Source: Micrasema longulum
Taxonomy: Eukaryota > Arthropoda > Insecta > Trichoptera > Brachycentridae
Direction of reading: 5' to 3'
NCBI GenBank assembly: GCA_022494885.1
Contig: JAGVSM010003970.1
Coordinates: 62,001-126,000, forward strand
DNA length: 64,000 nucleotides
How positions within the stretch are numbered: the first letter of the stretch is position 1; each line of letters opens with the position of its first letter. The position numbers were made by a program, and so were the translations under genes. Below, one piece after another: positions 32,715 through 44,040 of this stretch. The notes beneath the pieces were generated by a model. The model saw nothing but the letters and a program-made list of their open reading frames with translations. It was not told the origin of the DNA and made no database searches.

Positions 32715-33060
32715 GTTATTACATCATTAAAATAGAATTCCATTAAGAAATGTAAATAAATAACTTAAATAAAATAAACCTTTATCAATTTTGATGGAAT
32801 AGCCTTAATGAATTTTTTAAATGTACTGAATTAACAAAAAATCTTACATTTATTAAAATTTAATACTTAACTCTGTTTCACTAACAGTCGCGGACCTTCG
32901 CTTCTTTATTACGAATATAAATATTGGCGTTTTGCCTTGCCGAGTTTTAAATAGATAATAGTCGCCTTGTTGCGCATTGCATCCAAAAAACATGGTGTGT
33001 ACTTTAGAAATTAAATTCTTGCGTGAAATATTGCGAAAGATTCTACTTCATAAATTAAGT
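32715..33060. other. No recognised features
   Basis: AT-rich sequence without recognisable motifs. Confidence 0.4.
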
Positions 33061-33064
33061 TCTA

Positions 33065-33133
33065 AGATTTGAAAATTAAACAAAATAGTAAAAGGTTATA
33101 CGTCATCCAAAAGAAAAAAATTTGCTCTATAAG
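33065..33133 (+). repeat. Mariner 5' region, first piece of a split copy
   Basis: AGGTTATACGTCATCC to TTTGCTCTATAAG matches 25965-26000. It is cut off by the TE-3 that begins at 33134; its continuation is at 34812. Confidence 0.6.
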
Positions 33134-34811
33134 AATGAGGAACTTCAGCCCTACGAGAAATTAGATTCAATAAATGTTTTCTTGCGCGCAGTAAAAATTG
33201 TAGCATTAAATTGTACTGCAAAGTTTCCTGAAAATGTACGAAAAAAAGTGTTTTAGTAACTATGTTGACTAAATGGACAAACACAAACTTACTTACACTT
33301 AATGAAAAAAATGCAATATTTTCCATTTTGAATCTAGAAAAAAATATCATAAAGTAGATGCCAACGACTAACTGAAATTGAACATGTTAATTACTTAAGA
33401 CTAACAATAGATAGACAATTGACATGGACAGCTCACATCAATAATTTAATTAGCAAAGTGGCGACATTATCGAGGCTTTTTTTTTCAAATCAAAAACTTT
33501 GTTCCAAAAACGGAAAAAATTCTAATGTACGAAGCCTATGTAAAAACTAAAATATGTTATATGCAACTACTATGGGAACAGGAAATCAAAATAACATAAA
33601 CAGACTACAAAGACAGCAAAATAAAATATTAAAGTTAGTATATGACCTTCCCTATCTAACAGCAACTAAAGAACTTTTTAAACAAACAAAGCAATTAAAT
33701 GTAACTGAACTCTTGTAACTAGAATCCTTAAAATGTATTCATAAATTAGCCACTGATGTAATTGTAGACAAAGAACTAAAAATTGAATAAAATTGTAGTA
33801 AACATGGACACAATATGAGAATGTCAGAAAAATATCATACACAACCTTCTAAAACGAGACAAGGACATTCGAGACTAATAAACCATGGACTGAAATAATA
33901 CAATAAACTACCAGACAAAACTCAGCAAAAGACGCAGACAACCTTATACAAAAGACATTAAAAATAATATCATTAAGTGTTGTCAAGTTACGGAAGGTGT
34001 TGACCTCGTTCTTTCATGACATTGGTCGTAGGGAGTCAGAAAATTTGATGAATGCCACGGATTGGAGAACCTTACTGGATGTCAAAAATAAAATATAAAA
34101 AATAAGGAATAATTTAAAAAATATATTTTTATAGATGACAACCATGAAGTTTCGCATAAATAAATTGTCTATGTTTTTATGAATGTATGTATGTATATGC
34201 GCATGGGTGTATGTACGTGTGTGTGTATGTACATGTGTATATATGTGTATTTATATATATGTGTATGTCTGTATGTATATGAATCAAAATGTTTATCCGA
34301 ATAAGTTTATATTTTGTTTGTCTGTGCTCTATATTAATTCGTTAACTATTATAATATATTAAAATGTAATTGCCTAGCTTGGAACGGGGTATGTACCCTT
34401 GTTAGCTGGGCAAAGTGAATATCGAATTGTATTTTGATAAAGAGTGTGAATAAATAAATTAATAAATTAATTAACAGAAAAATGTGAATTTAAAAGTAAT
34501 AATATTTTGTTAAATTTATGTAACTCGTAAGGTTATTTATTTATCAATGAAATTTAATATATATTTTTAAAACCCATGATAAGAGAGTTGCCTAAGATTT
34601 CCGGTTTGCTTACCGTCAATGGACCAATGCCAATGGGTAGAACTGATCGATAATAAGCGGAAGGGAACCTCTGACGTCACGCAGAGTTATTTCAGGAATA
34701 CTAAACATTAAAAAAACATAGCGCTTATAATACGATATATAAAAATTTAAAGAAAAAATGAATTCGTTTAATAGTCCATTAACAAATAAAAAACAACTTA
34801 ACCACCTCATT
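33134..34811 (+). mobile_element. TE-3 copy split by a LINE
   Basis: Outer ends are AATGAGGAACTTCAGCC on the left and, reverse complemented, AATGAGGTGGTTAAG on the right. Left part 33134-33355, right part about 34500-34811, the latter with CTGACGTCACGC and GATTTCCGGTTTGCTTACCG. The LINE-C copy lies between. Confidence 0.6.
33360..34495 (+). pseudogene. LINE-C: reverse transcriptase C-terminus and full 3' end
   Basis: The plus strand encodes, with frame breaks, EHVNYLRLTIDRQLTWTAHI, NNLISKVATLSRLF, YEAYVKTKICYMQLLWGTG, INRLQRQQNKILKLVYDLPY and SRLINHGLK then YNKLPDK. These are the YLG-x-DR/TW--HI and LQ-QNK-LK segments following the palm of R1/I/Jockey-type elements. The 3' UTR (from about 33980) is nearly identical to 48055-48535: GTTGTCAAGTTACGGAAGG, a TGTATG microsatellite and a hairpin TTGCCTAGCT/AGCTGGGCAA (34370-34413), then an AATAAATAAATT tail. 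Several stops and indels make it non-functional. Confidence 0.82.
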
Positions 34812-34860
34812 GTGTTTGCTTTTACGTAACATATATTATTTTATTGATCGGGTTTATTAT
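34812..34860 (+). repeat. Mariner 5' region, second piece
   Basis: TGTTTGCTTTTACGTAACAT and ATTATTTTATT follow on from 33133 when compared with the unbroken copy at 26000-26040. The SINE-1 copy follows. Confidence 0.6.
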
Positions 34861-34864
34861 TTAT

Positions 34865-35030
34865 GAATCGGGTTGTGGTCCCGTGGCTAGTGTTGCGGAC
34901 TTACGGATCAGAAGTCCGGGGTTCGAACCCCACTCTACCACATCTTGATTTCCATGTTTTAATAATGAGTTATTTACAACTCGTTGAAAATAGCCACCAA
35001 AATTTAAATATTCAGATAAGTTATAAGAAC
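34865..35030 (+). mobile_element. SINE-1 copy, tRNA-derived
   Basis: A box TGGCTAGTGTTGCGG (34884-34898), B box GGTTCGAACCC (34920-34930), the tail GAGTTATTTACAACTCGTTG, and the ending GTTATAAGAAC as in the copy at 26245-26410. A TE-1 copy follows directly. Confidence 0.85.
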
Positions 35031-35370
35031 AATGTTTCGAGTATGTCCAAATGCTTGCAGACTAGCTGGATTTTCTCCCTGGGAAGTTGTTCATATTTAA
35101 ATTTGTTGCAAAAGAGAGGGAAAACATTTTTTAAAAAGAAGGTATAGGAGTCTAGGCATTTACAGAGCTTATGATCTGTCATTGGCTGGTTTAAGTGACC
35201 ATTTTACACTCTGTGTAACATTCACCATTCTGCCTATGTTTGAACATCCACATTTCTTCAACTCTTCCATATGTTGTGAAGTAAAAGAGCTGAAACCTTT
35301 ATCATGATGCCTCCCATATTCCCTTTTCAAAAATGTTTTCCCTCTGTGTTGCAAGAAATTTAAAAATTAT
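35031..35370 (+). mobile_element. TE-1 copy
   Basis: GAGTATGTCCAAATGC, TTGCAGACTAGCTGGATT, GTTGCAAAAGAGAGGG, GATCTGTCATTGGCTGG, CTGTGTAACATTCACC and GTAAAAGAGCTGAAACC, closing with CCTCTGTGTTGCAAGAAATT, which is inverse to the GTTGCAAAAGAGAGG segment. Confidence 0.7.
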
Positions 35371-35399
35371 AAAATGCTCATATTTCTCATTTCAATTTT

Positions 35400-35445
35400 C
35401 TTTTAAAGTTTTATTTTAAGCTTTCAAAATGGAATGTCTTTAATT
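35400..35445 (+). repeat. Mariner start-codon region, third piece
   Basis: GCTTTCAAAATGGAATGTC matches CCTTCAAAATGGAATGTC at 26050-26068, with ATG at 35429. It completes the broken mariner copy that began at 33065, after which similarity stops. Confidence 0.5.
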
Positions 35446-35449
35446 AAAA

Positions 35450-35830
35450 ATATATGTGCGTGATAAAAAAATAAAGAGCAATGGGTGAAAGTACCCAAAA
35501 CCATAATAATTATTTAAATAATAAACTTATAAACCATCCTGTAAATTTTTTATTTTGTGGGTTATGGCGTTTGACCTAAATATGGTTGATATATAAAGAA
35601 GATACAATTAAAAACTAGAAGGACAATCTAAGAAAAACTGTTATTTTTTTAAGAATATGTGGCTTAGGGGCTTGGTGGATATCCGGTATCCAGCCAAACC
35701 AATTTTTACTTTTGGGCCTCGCTAAGTTCGTGGTCTGTGGAAACAAACCAATGACTCTTGAAGCATTTAAAGCCAATATAACACGCACCATTTCGAAAAA
35801 TCGTCGGAAAACGTAATCAAGAATAAAGTT
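35450..35830. other. No recognised features
   Basis: AT-rich sequence without recognisable motifs. Confidence 0.4.
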
Positions 35831-35834
35831 CAGC

Positions 35835-36150
35835 GGTTTTTTCTTTTTTTACCATTATTAAAAGACCATTAAACTAAGCCAAAAAAAAACATTATATTTT
35901 TATGTATCGATTTTCAGCGCTATGATTTTTTAAAGTTTTGTATTTCTGAAATTAATCCGCGTGTGACGTCTCAAGTTCTCTTACATTTCTTCAGCATCAG
36001 TTCTGCCGATTGGTCCGTAGACGATAAGTAAACCGGAAATCTTACACAACTCTCTTATTATTGGTTGAATCGTATGAACCAGTGACGTCGTTCAAAGAAG
36101 TTCGTTTTTGTTAAAGTATTTTTTTCGTACATTTTCAAAAAACTTTGCCG
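35835..36150 (-). mobile_element. TE-3 copy
   Basis: ACTAAGCCAAAAAAAA, CAGCGCTATGATTTTTTAAA, GTGACGTCTCAAGTTCTC, GCCGATTGGTCCGTAGACG and TTTCAAAAAACTTTGCCGT. The CRE palindrome is mutated at one position. A TE-4 copy begins at its end. Confidence 0.6.
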
Positions 36151-36152
36151 TA

Positions 36153-36580
36153 TAATAGGGAAATATCACTACTACGAATTCCGATAAAAATACATGCAAT
36201 GGATTTAGAATACTTCATTTTATTTTCGAAATCGATACGGATATTGCGGAGAAATGTTTTCATTCATAAATGTCGATAAAATTCGATAAAAATACGTTTG
36301 TGGAAAAACGCGACGTGTTGTTGTGACGTCAAGATTCGTGATTTGTTCTACACAAATTTCAATGGCCAGGAACAAATAAACATGAATCGTGATGTATTAG
36401 GGGCGAGGCCAATAGAATCTTCGTTTTTGCTGGAACTCAATACTACAAATTTTTGGACTGAAGTTCCTCATTGGACGTTCAGAATGCGTTACATACCTGT
36501 TAGTCGCAAAGGCCATTATATTGACGAAATAAAAAATAAAAAATATGTGAATTTTAGTTTTATAGTAATAACCTAATAGA
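36153..36580 (-). mobile_element. TE-4 copy
   Basis: Starts TAATAGGGAAATAT. Contains CAAATTTCAATGGCCA, AACATGAATCGTGATGTATT and GGGGCGAGGCCAATAGAAT, the reverse complement of blocks in 18677-19091. The right end is degenerate. The 92-residue frame across it is not conserved and is not called. Confidence 0.6.
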
Positions 36581-36589
36581 GTCGCCCAT

Positions 36590-37440
36590 CTGGCGAAAAA
36601 ACATTCTATGAAATTTGACCATGAAGTTAGCTACAGATTACAGCAATACAACAAGGCCGCAGGTACTTGGGTTGAGAATTGCGACCGTAAACCCGAACTG
36701 TCCATTATACGTTTGTTGTCAAACTAAAAATCAAACTAAATTCGAACCAAAAATTTAGAACAATTTTGTTCCATGCAATAGAGCTTAAGAGCTTCTTTAG
36801 AGAATTATTACTTGCTTATTTATTTTTAAATTTAAAGTTGTATGACGGAAAGAACACCTGGTACATAATATAATCAATAAAAAATGTATAGCTAAACATC
36901 ATTCATAAAAAACGCTATGCGGCATTTGAAAAATAATTTTAAATATCATAACCATGCTTCATTTGTATGCAAAACACAATAATTTTGCTTATTTAAGCCA
37001 AATAGTTCTTCTGTTATATGTCAAAGTACTAAAAGTGGGCACGTTATGATATCAGTTTTATGCAAATAAACGTTAAATTTCCCAAATAAAAAAAATGCAC
37101 TTTTAACAGGAAATATATTTAAAACTGCATTCTAATACATTTTAAATTATATGTTAATTTATACACGAAATTAAAAAATAATACAAATTATATTCGGGTT
37201 ATTTTGTGCAGTGCAGATGAGGGCACACCTATTTACATTATATGTTAATGTGATGCCTTACGTCATAAAAAAAGTCGAATCCTCGGGGGACCACTGGTTA
37301 AACCTAAGGATGTTAAAGAGCTCGCCCCCTACGTAATAGCCCGATACTTTACGGATTTGGGCTTGGAGGGGAAGATTTAGCAAAATGTAAGAAAAATTAA
37401 AACTCTCGCCGTCCACGCAGTTAAGTTCTCAGGCTCTTTG
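36590..37440. other. No recognised features
   Basis: AT-rich sequence. I recognise no gene, although 36600-36720 and 37260-37440 are somewhat less AT-rich. Confidence 0.35.
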
Positions 37441-37445
37441 GAGAC

Positions 37446-37590
37446 CAGTGCCGCGATTATGATCGCTTTTTTCATCTGTACATATCGATACTGTACACTT
37501 AACTTCTGTACTATGTCTATCTACCTTAGTATGTTCTAAAAACTTGTCATCTCGGTGTCATATGATCGCATTTTATATATTTAGCAGATG
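37446..37590 (+). repeat. TE-2 left-end fragment
   Basis: Starts CAGTGCCGCGATTATGATCG and continues CTTCTGTACTATGTCTATCT, as in 27345-27500. The element is cut about 140 bases in. Confidence 0.7.
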
Positions 37591-37774
37591 CTAGATAGTC
37601 TAGCCACTGTATTTAGCGGTTCGGATTCAAAACTGTCAAAATTGTATACATACAGAAAACTTTATTTTATTTTGTCTCTTTGGGCCCGTCTCTAGGCCAT
37701 ATTACATTGGGAAGTTAACATTTATCCTTCTATGTTAACATTACTTCGTTTACAAAATAAAATTATGTTTTCTA

Positions 37775-38579
37775 CATAGAATTAAGAATAGTCCAGAAGG
37801 AGCATAGAATCATATTTGAATACATCGGACTGTGTCCAATAATCCTCCCACTATGCCCCACTTTTGTCACGCGCATTTGTGATGCCGCCGCGTAATGTTG
37901 CACGATGGGAAAAAATATAATTATAACACAAATGAAAGGTTAAAAAAAGCAATCTGTTAATTTCTCTAAAATTTTATTGTGCACGCGGAAATATTGATTG
38001 ACACAACAGAGTAGATAAGAAAAGGGTCATTTTATAAGAGTGATTGAATTAATGAACTTTAAACTTAAAATATAAAACAAATTTTATTCTACATAAAACG
38101 GATATTTTTATATCATGTTAAATAATATTTGATGTTATAAAGACAATGTCAGTAAAATGTCTACAAGAGAGTTGTTTAATCCGAGGTCCAATTTTCATTA
38201 GTTCTCTCATTAGATGAGCAAAGTAGGGTAAAAAAAATACTACCCTGGCAACACTAACGAAACGTTAATTTTGTTTCTTCGACAATCTGACAGATGGGAA
38301 AGTAATTCAATTTTTAAGTAATGCATTTGTTACATACACATTCATTTGCTAATTACACATGAAATGTGATCCCATCCCGTTTCTTTAAGATCCTAGCAGT
38401 ATTTCTACACTTTAAAAGGACTTAACACGGCATAGTTGAATTCAAATCAGGAGTTGCGTACTGAGCGACGTCTACAAAGAAACTAATGGGTCAAAACGTA
38501 AACCTACTCATTAATGAGAAGTTTAGTCGCCTTCTGTTTGATTTGCGTATGAGGTTTCTAGACTATTCTTAATTTTATG
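37775..38579 (+). mobile_element. TE-6 copy, complete, 805 bp
   Basis: Ends CATAGAATTAAGAATAGTCC and, reverse complemented, CATAAAATTAAGAATAGTCT, inverted repeats of about 27 bases. The interior aligns end to end with the reverse complement of 55020-55856: ATTGATTGACACAACAGAGT, GTTAAATAATATTTGATG, CGACGTCTACAAAGAAACTA. No open frame of note. Confidence 0.75.
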
Positions 38580-38747
38580 GTTTTCTGTACAAAAAGTATA
38601 ATTTTATGAATATTTTTTTTTTCTAAACATGTTCTATTACAGATTACCGGCAAAGATACTTTGAATTTTCAAACATATATAAATTTTATCTTATCTTATA
38701 GACAGTCGAAGTTAACTCTGTTAATTTCCGATTGAAACTGCCCCCCT

Positions 38748-38856
38748 GGTTGGTATTCCAAACGCTCTCGCGGCTGTATTATCTCGTGTATTTGCATACA
38801 AAATACACGAGAAAAACTGTTTTCTCGTGCCTCGAGAGCGGTTCCGAATAGCACGC
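38748..38856. mobile_element. Foldback element with GAGAGCG arms
   Basis: TGGTATTCCAAACGCTCTCG pairs with CGAGAGCGGTTCCGAATAGC, and the centre has a perfect 11-bp stem CTCGTGTATTT/AAATACACGAG (38783-38811). Non-coding. Confidence 0.6.
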
Positions 38857-39124
38857 TTGAGAACCCGTCACAATAGATCTTTACAGGTCGCAGTGACGTC
38901 AGGAGCTTATATATCATTGACTCCAACTTCAAAGAAAAAAATAAGATTAATTTAGTACGTCGAAATTTTCGTAGTCAAATTCTATAATATTTCACTCGCG
39001 AGAGTAATATGAACAGTAGATATTTTTTTTGTAGAGATGAAGCTATTAACGATATAGAGTTCTTGGCTTATAAGCAAAATACTGATTAATGATTATCTTA
39101 CCTTTATGTATCAAATAATGAATT

Positions 39125-39300
39125 TAAGAAGTGCAATATAGTCGAACTCGGTTATAGCAATCACGGAAATAGCGAGATCTCGGATGTAATGAGGAAACAT
39201 TAGATTTTAGTTCATTGTTTTTTCCATACTGTTATTTACTGTTATAACGAGCTACTTCTCGGACATACCGAACAAAAATATTATCAAAAATTACACAAAA
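39125..39300. mobile_element. Possible pogo-type MITE with GTTATAACGAG repeats
   Basis: GTCGAACTCGGTTATAGC and ACTGTTATAACGAGCTACTT in inverted relation; a similar GGTATAACGAG segment is at about 41250. Short-terminus MITEs of this kind are common in insects; assignment is weak. Confidence 0.3.
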
Positions 39301-39574
39301 AATCTTCAATTGTTAAAAACATAATTCTCGAAATATGAACCTAAGTAATAAAATCCAAACGGTCGGCTAACGTAAAGGATAAATACCGCTGGGCGTTGGG
39401 ATCGGATTATGTTTATGATAGCTATGTATGTGTCTAAGTACCTAATTGGATTTTTTGCCGACAATATTGAAAAATGATCACACATGGTTTTTGAAAAATC
39501 CATGCTTTGTGAACTTAGTAAGTGCCGTTTCGGCACGCTGTTACAATTTAGAGCTGCTTTTGTAGTTTATGAAT

Positions 39575-40015
39575 GACATTAACATATTACAACAGAGATG
39601 AAGAACATTTTAAAGAAGCCAATATAGAAGTCTAGGCATCTACAGGGCTTATGACCTGTCATTGGCCACTTTACATACTGTGTAACATTCACCATTCTGC
39701 CCATATTTGAATATATATTTATTTATTTATTCATTCAAAATTACAAAATTCAATATTTATGAACTTATTAAGGCTTTTTAGGCTATGCCCGTGTCAAGCC
39801 ACATCAAATAAGAATAAAATCTATATTACTTCAATTATTTTATCTGTTGATGTTTGTGAAGTTAAAGATCTGAAACCTTTATTTATGCGAGTGAGATTCA
39901 TCTAATTTAATTATTTCACCTACACACTAGGCAACGCCTGAAATTTTTATTTTTTCAATTTCTATACTTCTTCATGGATCGGGTGGATTTATAAACAACT
40001 CAAAATATTGTTTAT
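39575..40015 (+). mobile_element. TE-1 copy split by a LINE tail
   Basis: Runs from ATTACAACAGAGATGAAG through GACCTGTCATTGG and CTGTGTAACATTCACC to about 39711, then resumes near 39840 with ATCTGTTGATGTTTGTGAAG and GGCAACGCCTG, ending ACTCAAAATATTG. The gap is filled by the fragment at 39712-39838. Confidence 0.7.
39712..39838 (-). repeat. LINE 3' UTR inserted in TE-1
   Basis: On the minus strand: GGCTTGACACGGGCATAGCC with the closing stem half AAGCC (39774-39802), followed by an AATAAATAAATA tail. Same tail as at 1370-1500. Confidence 0.6.
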
Positions 40016-40167
40016 GAATGACATGCTTGTTTCGGGGGTTTTTAAGGGGTTTTTTTAGATTTGTTAATGTTCTATGCTTATTTCAATACACAATAAACAT
40101 TACAAGTGGACGATGTCAAATGAGTTATAGACCAGATCAGTAAAAACCTAACTCCTGAATTATAAAC

Positions 40168-40506
40168 ATGTCTACTAACAAGAGGAATGGTCTCTCAATT
40201 CGTGAAAAAGTGGCAATTATTCGTGAAATCAAACGTGGCTCAAAAAATGTGGAAGTGTGTACAAAGTTTTCTCTATCTTCATATACAGTGTGAACATTGT
40301 GGAAAAATAAGGATGTTTATTTGTCTGCATTTGAAAAAAATATCACGCACACAAAAAAATTTAGAAAGTGCGATCGTACTAATGTTGACGAAGCATTGCT
40401 TTAATGGTTTTGTAGCCAAAGAAACGCAGGATTTTCCATCGGTGGACCAATATTGAAGGCGCAAGCGGAAAAGTTCGCAAAACAATTTGGAAACGACGAT
40501 TTTTAA
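40168..40506 (+). pseudogene. Tigger/pogo transposase, N-terminal pseudogene
   Basis: From ATG at 40168: MSTNKRNGLSIREKVAIIRE, IKRGSKNVEVCTKFSLSSY, then TGA at 40291, TLWKNKDVYLSAFEKN, CDRTNVDEALL, TAA at 40402, then WFCSQRNAGFSIGGPILKAQ and AEKFAKQFGNDDF. This is the CENP-B-type DNA-binding region (pogo HTH plus the second HTH) of Tigger-family transposases, which in intact proteins precedes a DDE domain. Both stops fit single-base changes (Ser TCA to TGA; Lys AAA to TAA). The DDE domain is not found downstream. The 89-residue frame at 40187-40456 is a frame shadow. Confidence 0.85.
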
Positions 40507-40559
40507 TGTAATAATGTCTTCATTTGATAGGTATATTTGTAAGCATTTATTATAATTTT

Positions 40560-41160
40560 CCCACACTTTTTTAAAATGATATATGTTTTTTTTATTTTTT
40601 ATTTTTTTATTTTTTATTTAAATCTTAAAGTAGGGCACACATATCATACATATTGTTATGTGTGTTCTAATAATAACATTGCAAATATATTTAATTTATA
40701 AATTGTTCATCACATATGTCTTGACCATTATTTTAAATTTTGATATGTTTTTTTCTTCATAAATATTTTTTTCCATTTCGTAATACTTTTAATTGCTTTA
40801 AATAAAATGGAATTTTGTGACTTTGCCTTTTTCCTAAATGGAAGTCTAATTTTGTTCTTTTCTCTAGTATTGTGATCGTGTTCATGCTGGTTCCGATCAA
40901 TTATTTTCCAAAATTCTGTTTTTTTATTAGAGTTTATAATTTTATGAACAAATATCATTGTTTACACAAAAATGAAACAAAAATTCTACCCATCTCTGTA
41001 GTGATATAAATAATAAATATCATTGTATTGTAAAATATTCTTTGTTTATATGTTAATAATTTCATTTCATTTACCATCGACTTTACCCTCGTATATCTGT
41101 TTTTTTCAAAATGATTCTAAAGGCTTTATTTTGTAATACAGTTAGTTTATCTATGTTTTC
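40560..41160 (-). pseudogene. LINE-B remnant
   Basis: On the minus strand, IDKLTVLQNKAFRIILKK (about 41150-41095), then FVHKII, REKNKIRLPFRKKAKSQNSI and LFKAIKSITKW (from 40958 down). The T-rich run at 40587-40620 is its A-rich 3' end. Around 40976-41015 it contains AAATTCTACCCATCTCTGTA, an isolated TE-1 terminus. Multiple stops. Confidence 0.75.
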
Positions 41161-41447
41161 TTTGTTTGATAAATATTTATAATATGTTCACATATGTGTT
41201 TACTTAGTGACAATGTCCAATAGCGATTGTATAAGAAAAGCCTTTCTCTGGTATAACGAGTAAAGCTTATAACGAGCAAATTCAATCGGTCCCATCTTCC
41301 TCGTAATAGCCAAGATCGACTGTATTTCCTCTGTGTGTCAGGGCAGATTAAGAATACAGCTCTGTGTGCGAAACAAGACGAGCTTTCAACTCGATTGGTA
41401 ATTTCAAATAAAAATTCTAAATAAGTCAATCAAGTGTAGATATGTCC

Positions 41448-41690
41448 ACCTCGTTGTGTAGTGGTTGGCGTTTTCGCCTACCATGTTGAATCCTGGAATC
41501 GATTTCTGGGACGGTCGGCAAGAAATATTGATTATGAATGTGGTTTATACACTAATATTTCATGTTTCAACGGCACCCGAAGCGTAAGACTGTTTGCCTT
41601 ATCTTCCTGTAACACGTGATCAAGATATAATGCGTGTACTTAAACAATGCAGTGCCTAATGAACCATTAAGTGTGAATTAGGGTTTAATG
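41448..41690 (+). mobile_element. SINE-2 copy, tRNA-derived
   Basis: A-box-like GTGTAGTGGTTGGCG and B-box-like GGAATCGATTTC, then ACTAATATTTCATG, CACCCGAAGCGTAAGAC and the tail AATGCAGTGCCTAATG. This is the forward counterpart of the minus-strand copies at 46150-46370 and 50440-50552. Confidence 0.75.
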
Positions 41691-41694
41691 ATTT

Positions 41695-42700
41695 GACGAG
41701 TTGATCCAGAGAATGTTTAATATGCAGTTTTAGATTAATTTTTAAACTTTTTCACCTTTGATTTTGAAAAAATATTTTTAATTCGTTTTTCAATGTCGTT
41801 TTTAATTTATCCTGCTTTTATATAATATATTCAAATATTAAATAAACCTTCGCTTACGTGTTCGTGACCGAGCATTTTCAAATAAAATAATAATCTTGTA
41901 TGCTTATTAACACAGACGAAATGTGTGTTTTTTTGGTTTACTGACAGGTGTTACGTAGGTTACTAAACATTCGAACGTACTGGACGATTTTAAGCTGGCG
42001 CGTTCGCAATACTTACACAAACGCATTGTGTAGTATCTGAGTATAAGCTCATGGTATGAAATCGCAAGGCATACGCATTATGAAAATAATCTCTGTCTCT
42101 CTCGCGCTCCGACGCACTTATGAGCGTGACATAGACAACTATTGCTTCGTTAGTTGCTAATGATATTGTAATAAAATGTACACTGGTTTCTTCTGCGTTC
42201 GTCTGAATTTCGCTGCGATTCTTAATAGTAAAATTATAATAATATGTATTCGATGAATATGTATTGAGCTATGGATTAAAAACACTGGTTTATAAATATA
42301 TTTTTTCATTCAATCAATGTAAAGGTCGATTATCTAGTGCGGGCGCTTTCGTAAAACTTACACAAAAATATTTGTAATGGACATAATATTGATTTTAAAA
42401 TTTTTGATATTATATTAAATGTTTTTAAAAACCTCTTTTGGATCACTTAAGAAAATGTCATATATTTATTTATTTTTAAACAAGCATGTTTTTTATTTAA
42501 TCTTTTGTATTCATTATAATAACAATTAATACAGTGTAATTAAAATGCACAGTACAAATTATATTGGAGAAAATATGTTAAAACAATTATTGATCAATAA
42601 TAAAGAGAGCACATTTGGTTAAAATTTAATATAGTGTAGAGGTATATTATTATACTCTGCTAGATAGTAGTTATTTGTTAGTTCATGTAAAACATATGAT
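41695..42700. other. No recognised features
   Basis: AT-rich sequence with no recognisable genes or repeats. Confidence 0.4.
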
Positions 42701-42702
42701 TG

Positions 42703-42741
42703 AATGGATTTAATGGATTTAACGGATTTAACGGATTTAAC
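42703..42741. repeat. Short tandem repeat of GGATTTAAC
   Basis: About four units of a 9- to 10-base GGATTTAAYG repeat. The 94-residue frame starting here has no recognisable motif. Confidence 0.8.
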
Positions 42742-43084
42742 CTCAAGGAATAAATCAATGAATTATGAAGTAAGAAAGTTAAGTAGTTACTTAAAATTTA
42801 TTTTATTACACACGAAAATACAGAGATTAAACGAAAAATACTTAGAAGTGAATTTAAATACTGGTGAAGACAGAGATGTACGAGTGACGTGTTACGCGCC
42901 CTTACATAGGTCCATTGGGCACTGCGACTATAGACAACAACACATCCTCATCTCTCACTCTCTGGTCCCCACAAAATACTTTTTTTAATCAACAGACTAT
43001 AGATTTAATATGCGTTTATGTGAGTTTTGCGAACGCGCTAGCCTTAATTAAACAACCAGTACTGTATATAATGAAAAACGTGGA

Positions 43085-43209
43085 CGCTAACGATTAAGAC
43101 TTGTCAGTAGTGTTGCAGGTGGAATGCAACTGGGCGTTCGCAGCATTCTGTAGGATCACACCCTCCAGCAAGATGTGACTCACTGCAACCCTACTGACAG
43201 TTTGAACCC
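43085..43209 (-). repeat. Inverted copy of the 14.7-kb repeat
   Basis: GTTGCAGGTGGAATGCAACT, GGGCGTTCGCAGCATT and CACCCTCCAGCAAGATGTGA are the complement of 14710-14830. Confidence 0.7.
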
Positions 43210-43313
43210 TATAATGTATAAAAGTATTTGTTTTATTATTTATTAATAGTCTATTATCAAATAAAAAAAAATTAAACACCCTGAACTTCCTCATTAAATA
43301 TAAATAAATAATC
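43210..43313. repeat. TE-3 end fragment
   Basis: Ends CACCCTGAACTTCCTCATT, i.e. AATGAGGAAGTTCAGG on the other strand, and contains AATAGTCTATTATCAAATAA as in the right end near 34780. At both 14.7 kb and 43.2 kb the 14.7-kb repeat abuts TE-3. Confidence 0.6.
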
Positions 43314-43314
43314 T

Positions 43315-43820
43315 AGTCATTAAAAATGAATATTGTTATCCACTTGTTCCTAAAAGAGTTCTTTCCAAAAATCTTTAGGAACATTATGTTTTAATTAAAT
43401 AAATGATCGCGTGGTAAATTATTTATAATAAACTGAATTGAATCTCGGGATGTATCATAGGCCACACATATATGACATTAAAATAACTCGTTAGATGTTT
43501 ATTGTAAGAATCAAACAATCCGAAACAGGATTTGGAAGATCCTGAATCTCATCATTTTCTCAACTTGTTTTCACACGTTTGAAAATATTGAGTGTACAGA
43601 AAATCAAGCGTTTATTTATACATAATAAAGCTTAACTTTAATGCTTTGAAAGGGATTTAAATTTTTTTGTCTCTTTCGAGAAAAAAATGGGAAATTCCTA
43701 AATTTGGAAAATGAAAAATTGTAGTATAAATATGATTTGGAAAATAGGAAACTGGATGGCTTCAGTCAGACGACAGAATTTTATTCAGAATACGTCACCA
43801 CCACCCACTACTGGGAGTCT
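43315..43820. other. No recognised features
   Basis: AT-rich sequence without recognisable motifs. Confidence 0.4.
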
Positions 43821-43823
43821 TCC

Positions 43824-44040
43824 TTAATAGGGAAATATATATTTTTTTTAATATTTGAAATTAATTAAGGTCTATCTAATACTGTCTAGTAAAAAAATAT
43901 TTTATTGTATTTACTACAAGCCTGTATATTTTTTAAAATTTTTAATTTCCGCGAAAACGGTTCATTGCATTGGCCACGCCCCTAATTTGTCGAAATTCGG
44001 ATAAATTTTGAACTTTGTTTATGACCGCTTAAATTTAACC
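43824..44040 (+). repeat. TE-4 left half
   Basis: TTAATAGGGAAATATATA, ATACTGTCTAGTAAAAAAAT, GGCCACGCCCCTAATTTG and TGAACTTTGTTTATGACCG. Cut off where TE-5 starts. Confidence 0.6.

Noticed and set aside
36298..36576. 92-residue frame with NFNGQEQINMNRDVLGARP
   Set aside because: A related peptide appears antisense at 18708-18914 only because both are TE-4 copies; neither is a conserved long frame and the family is non-coding.
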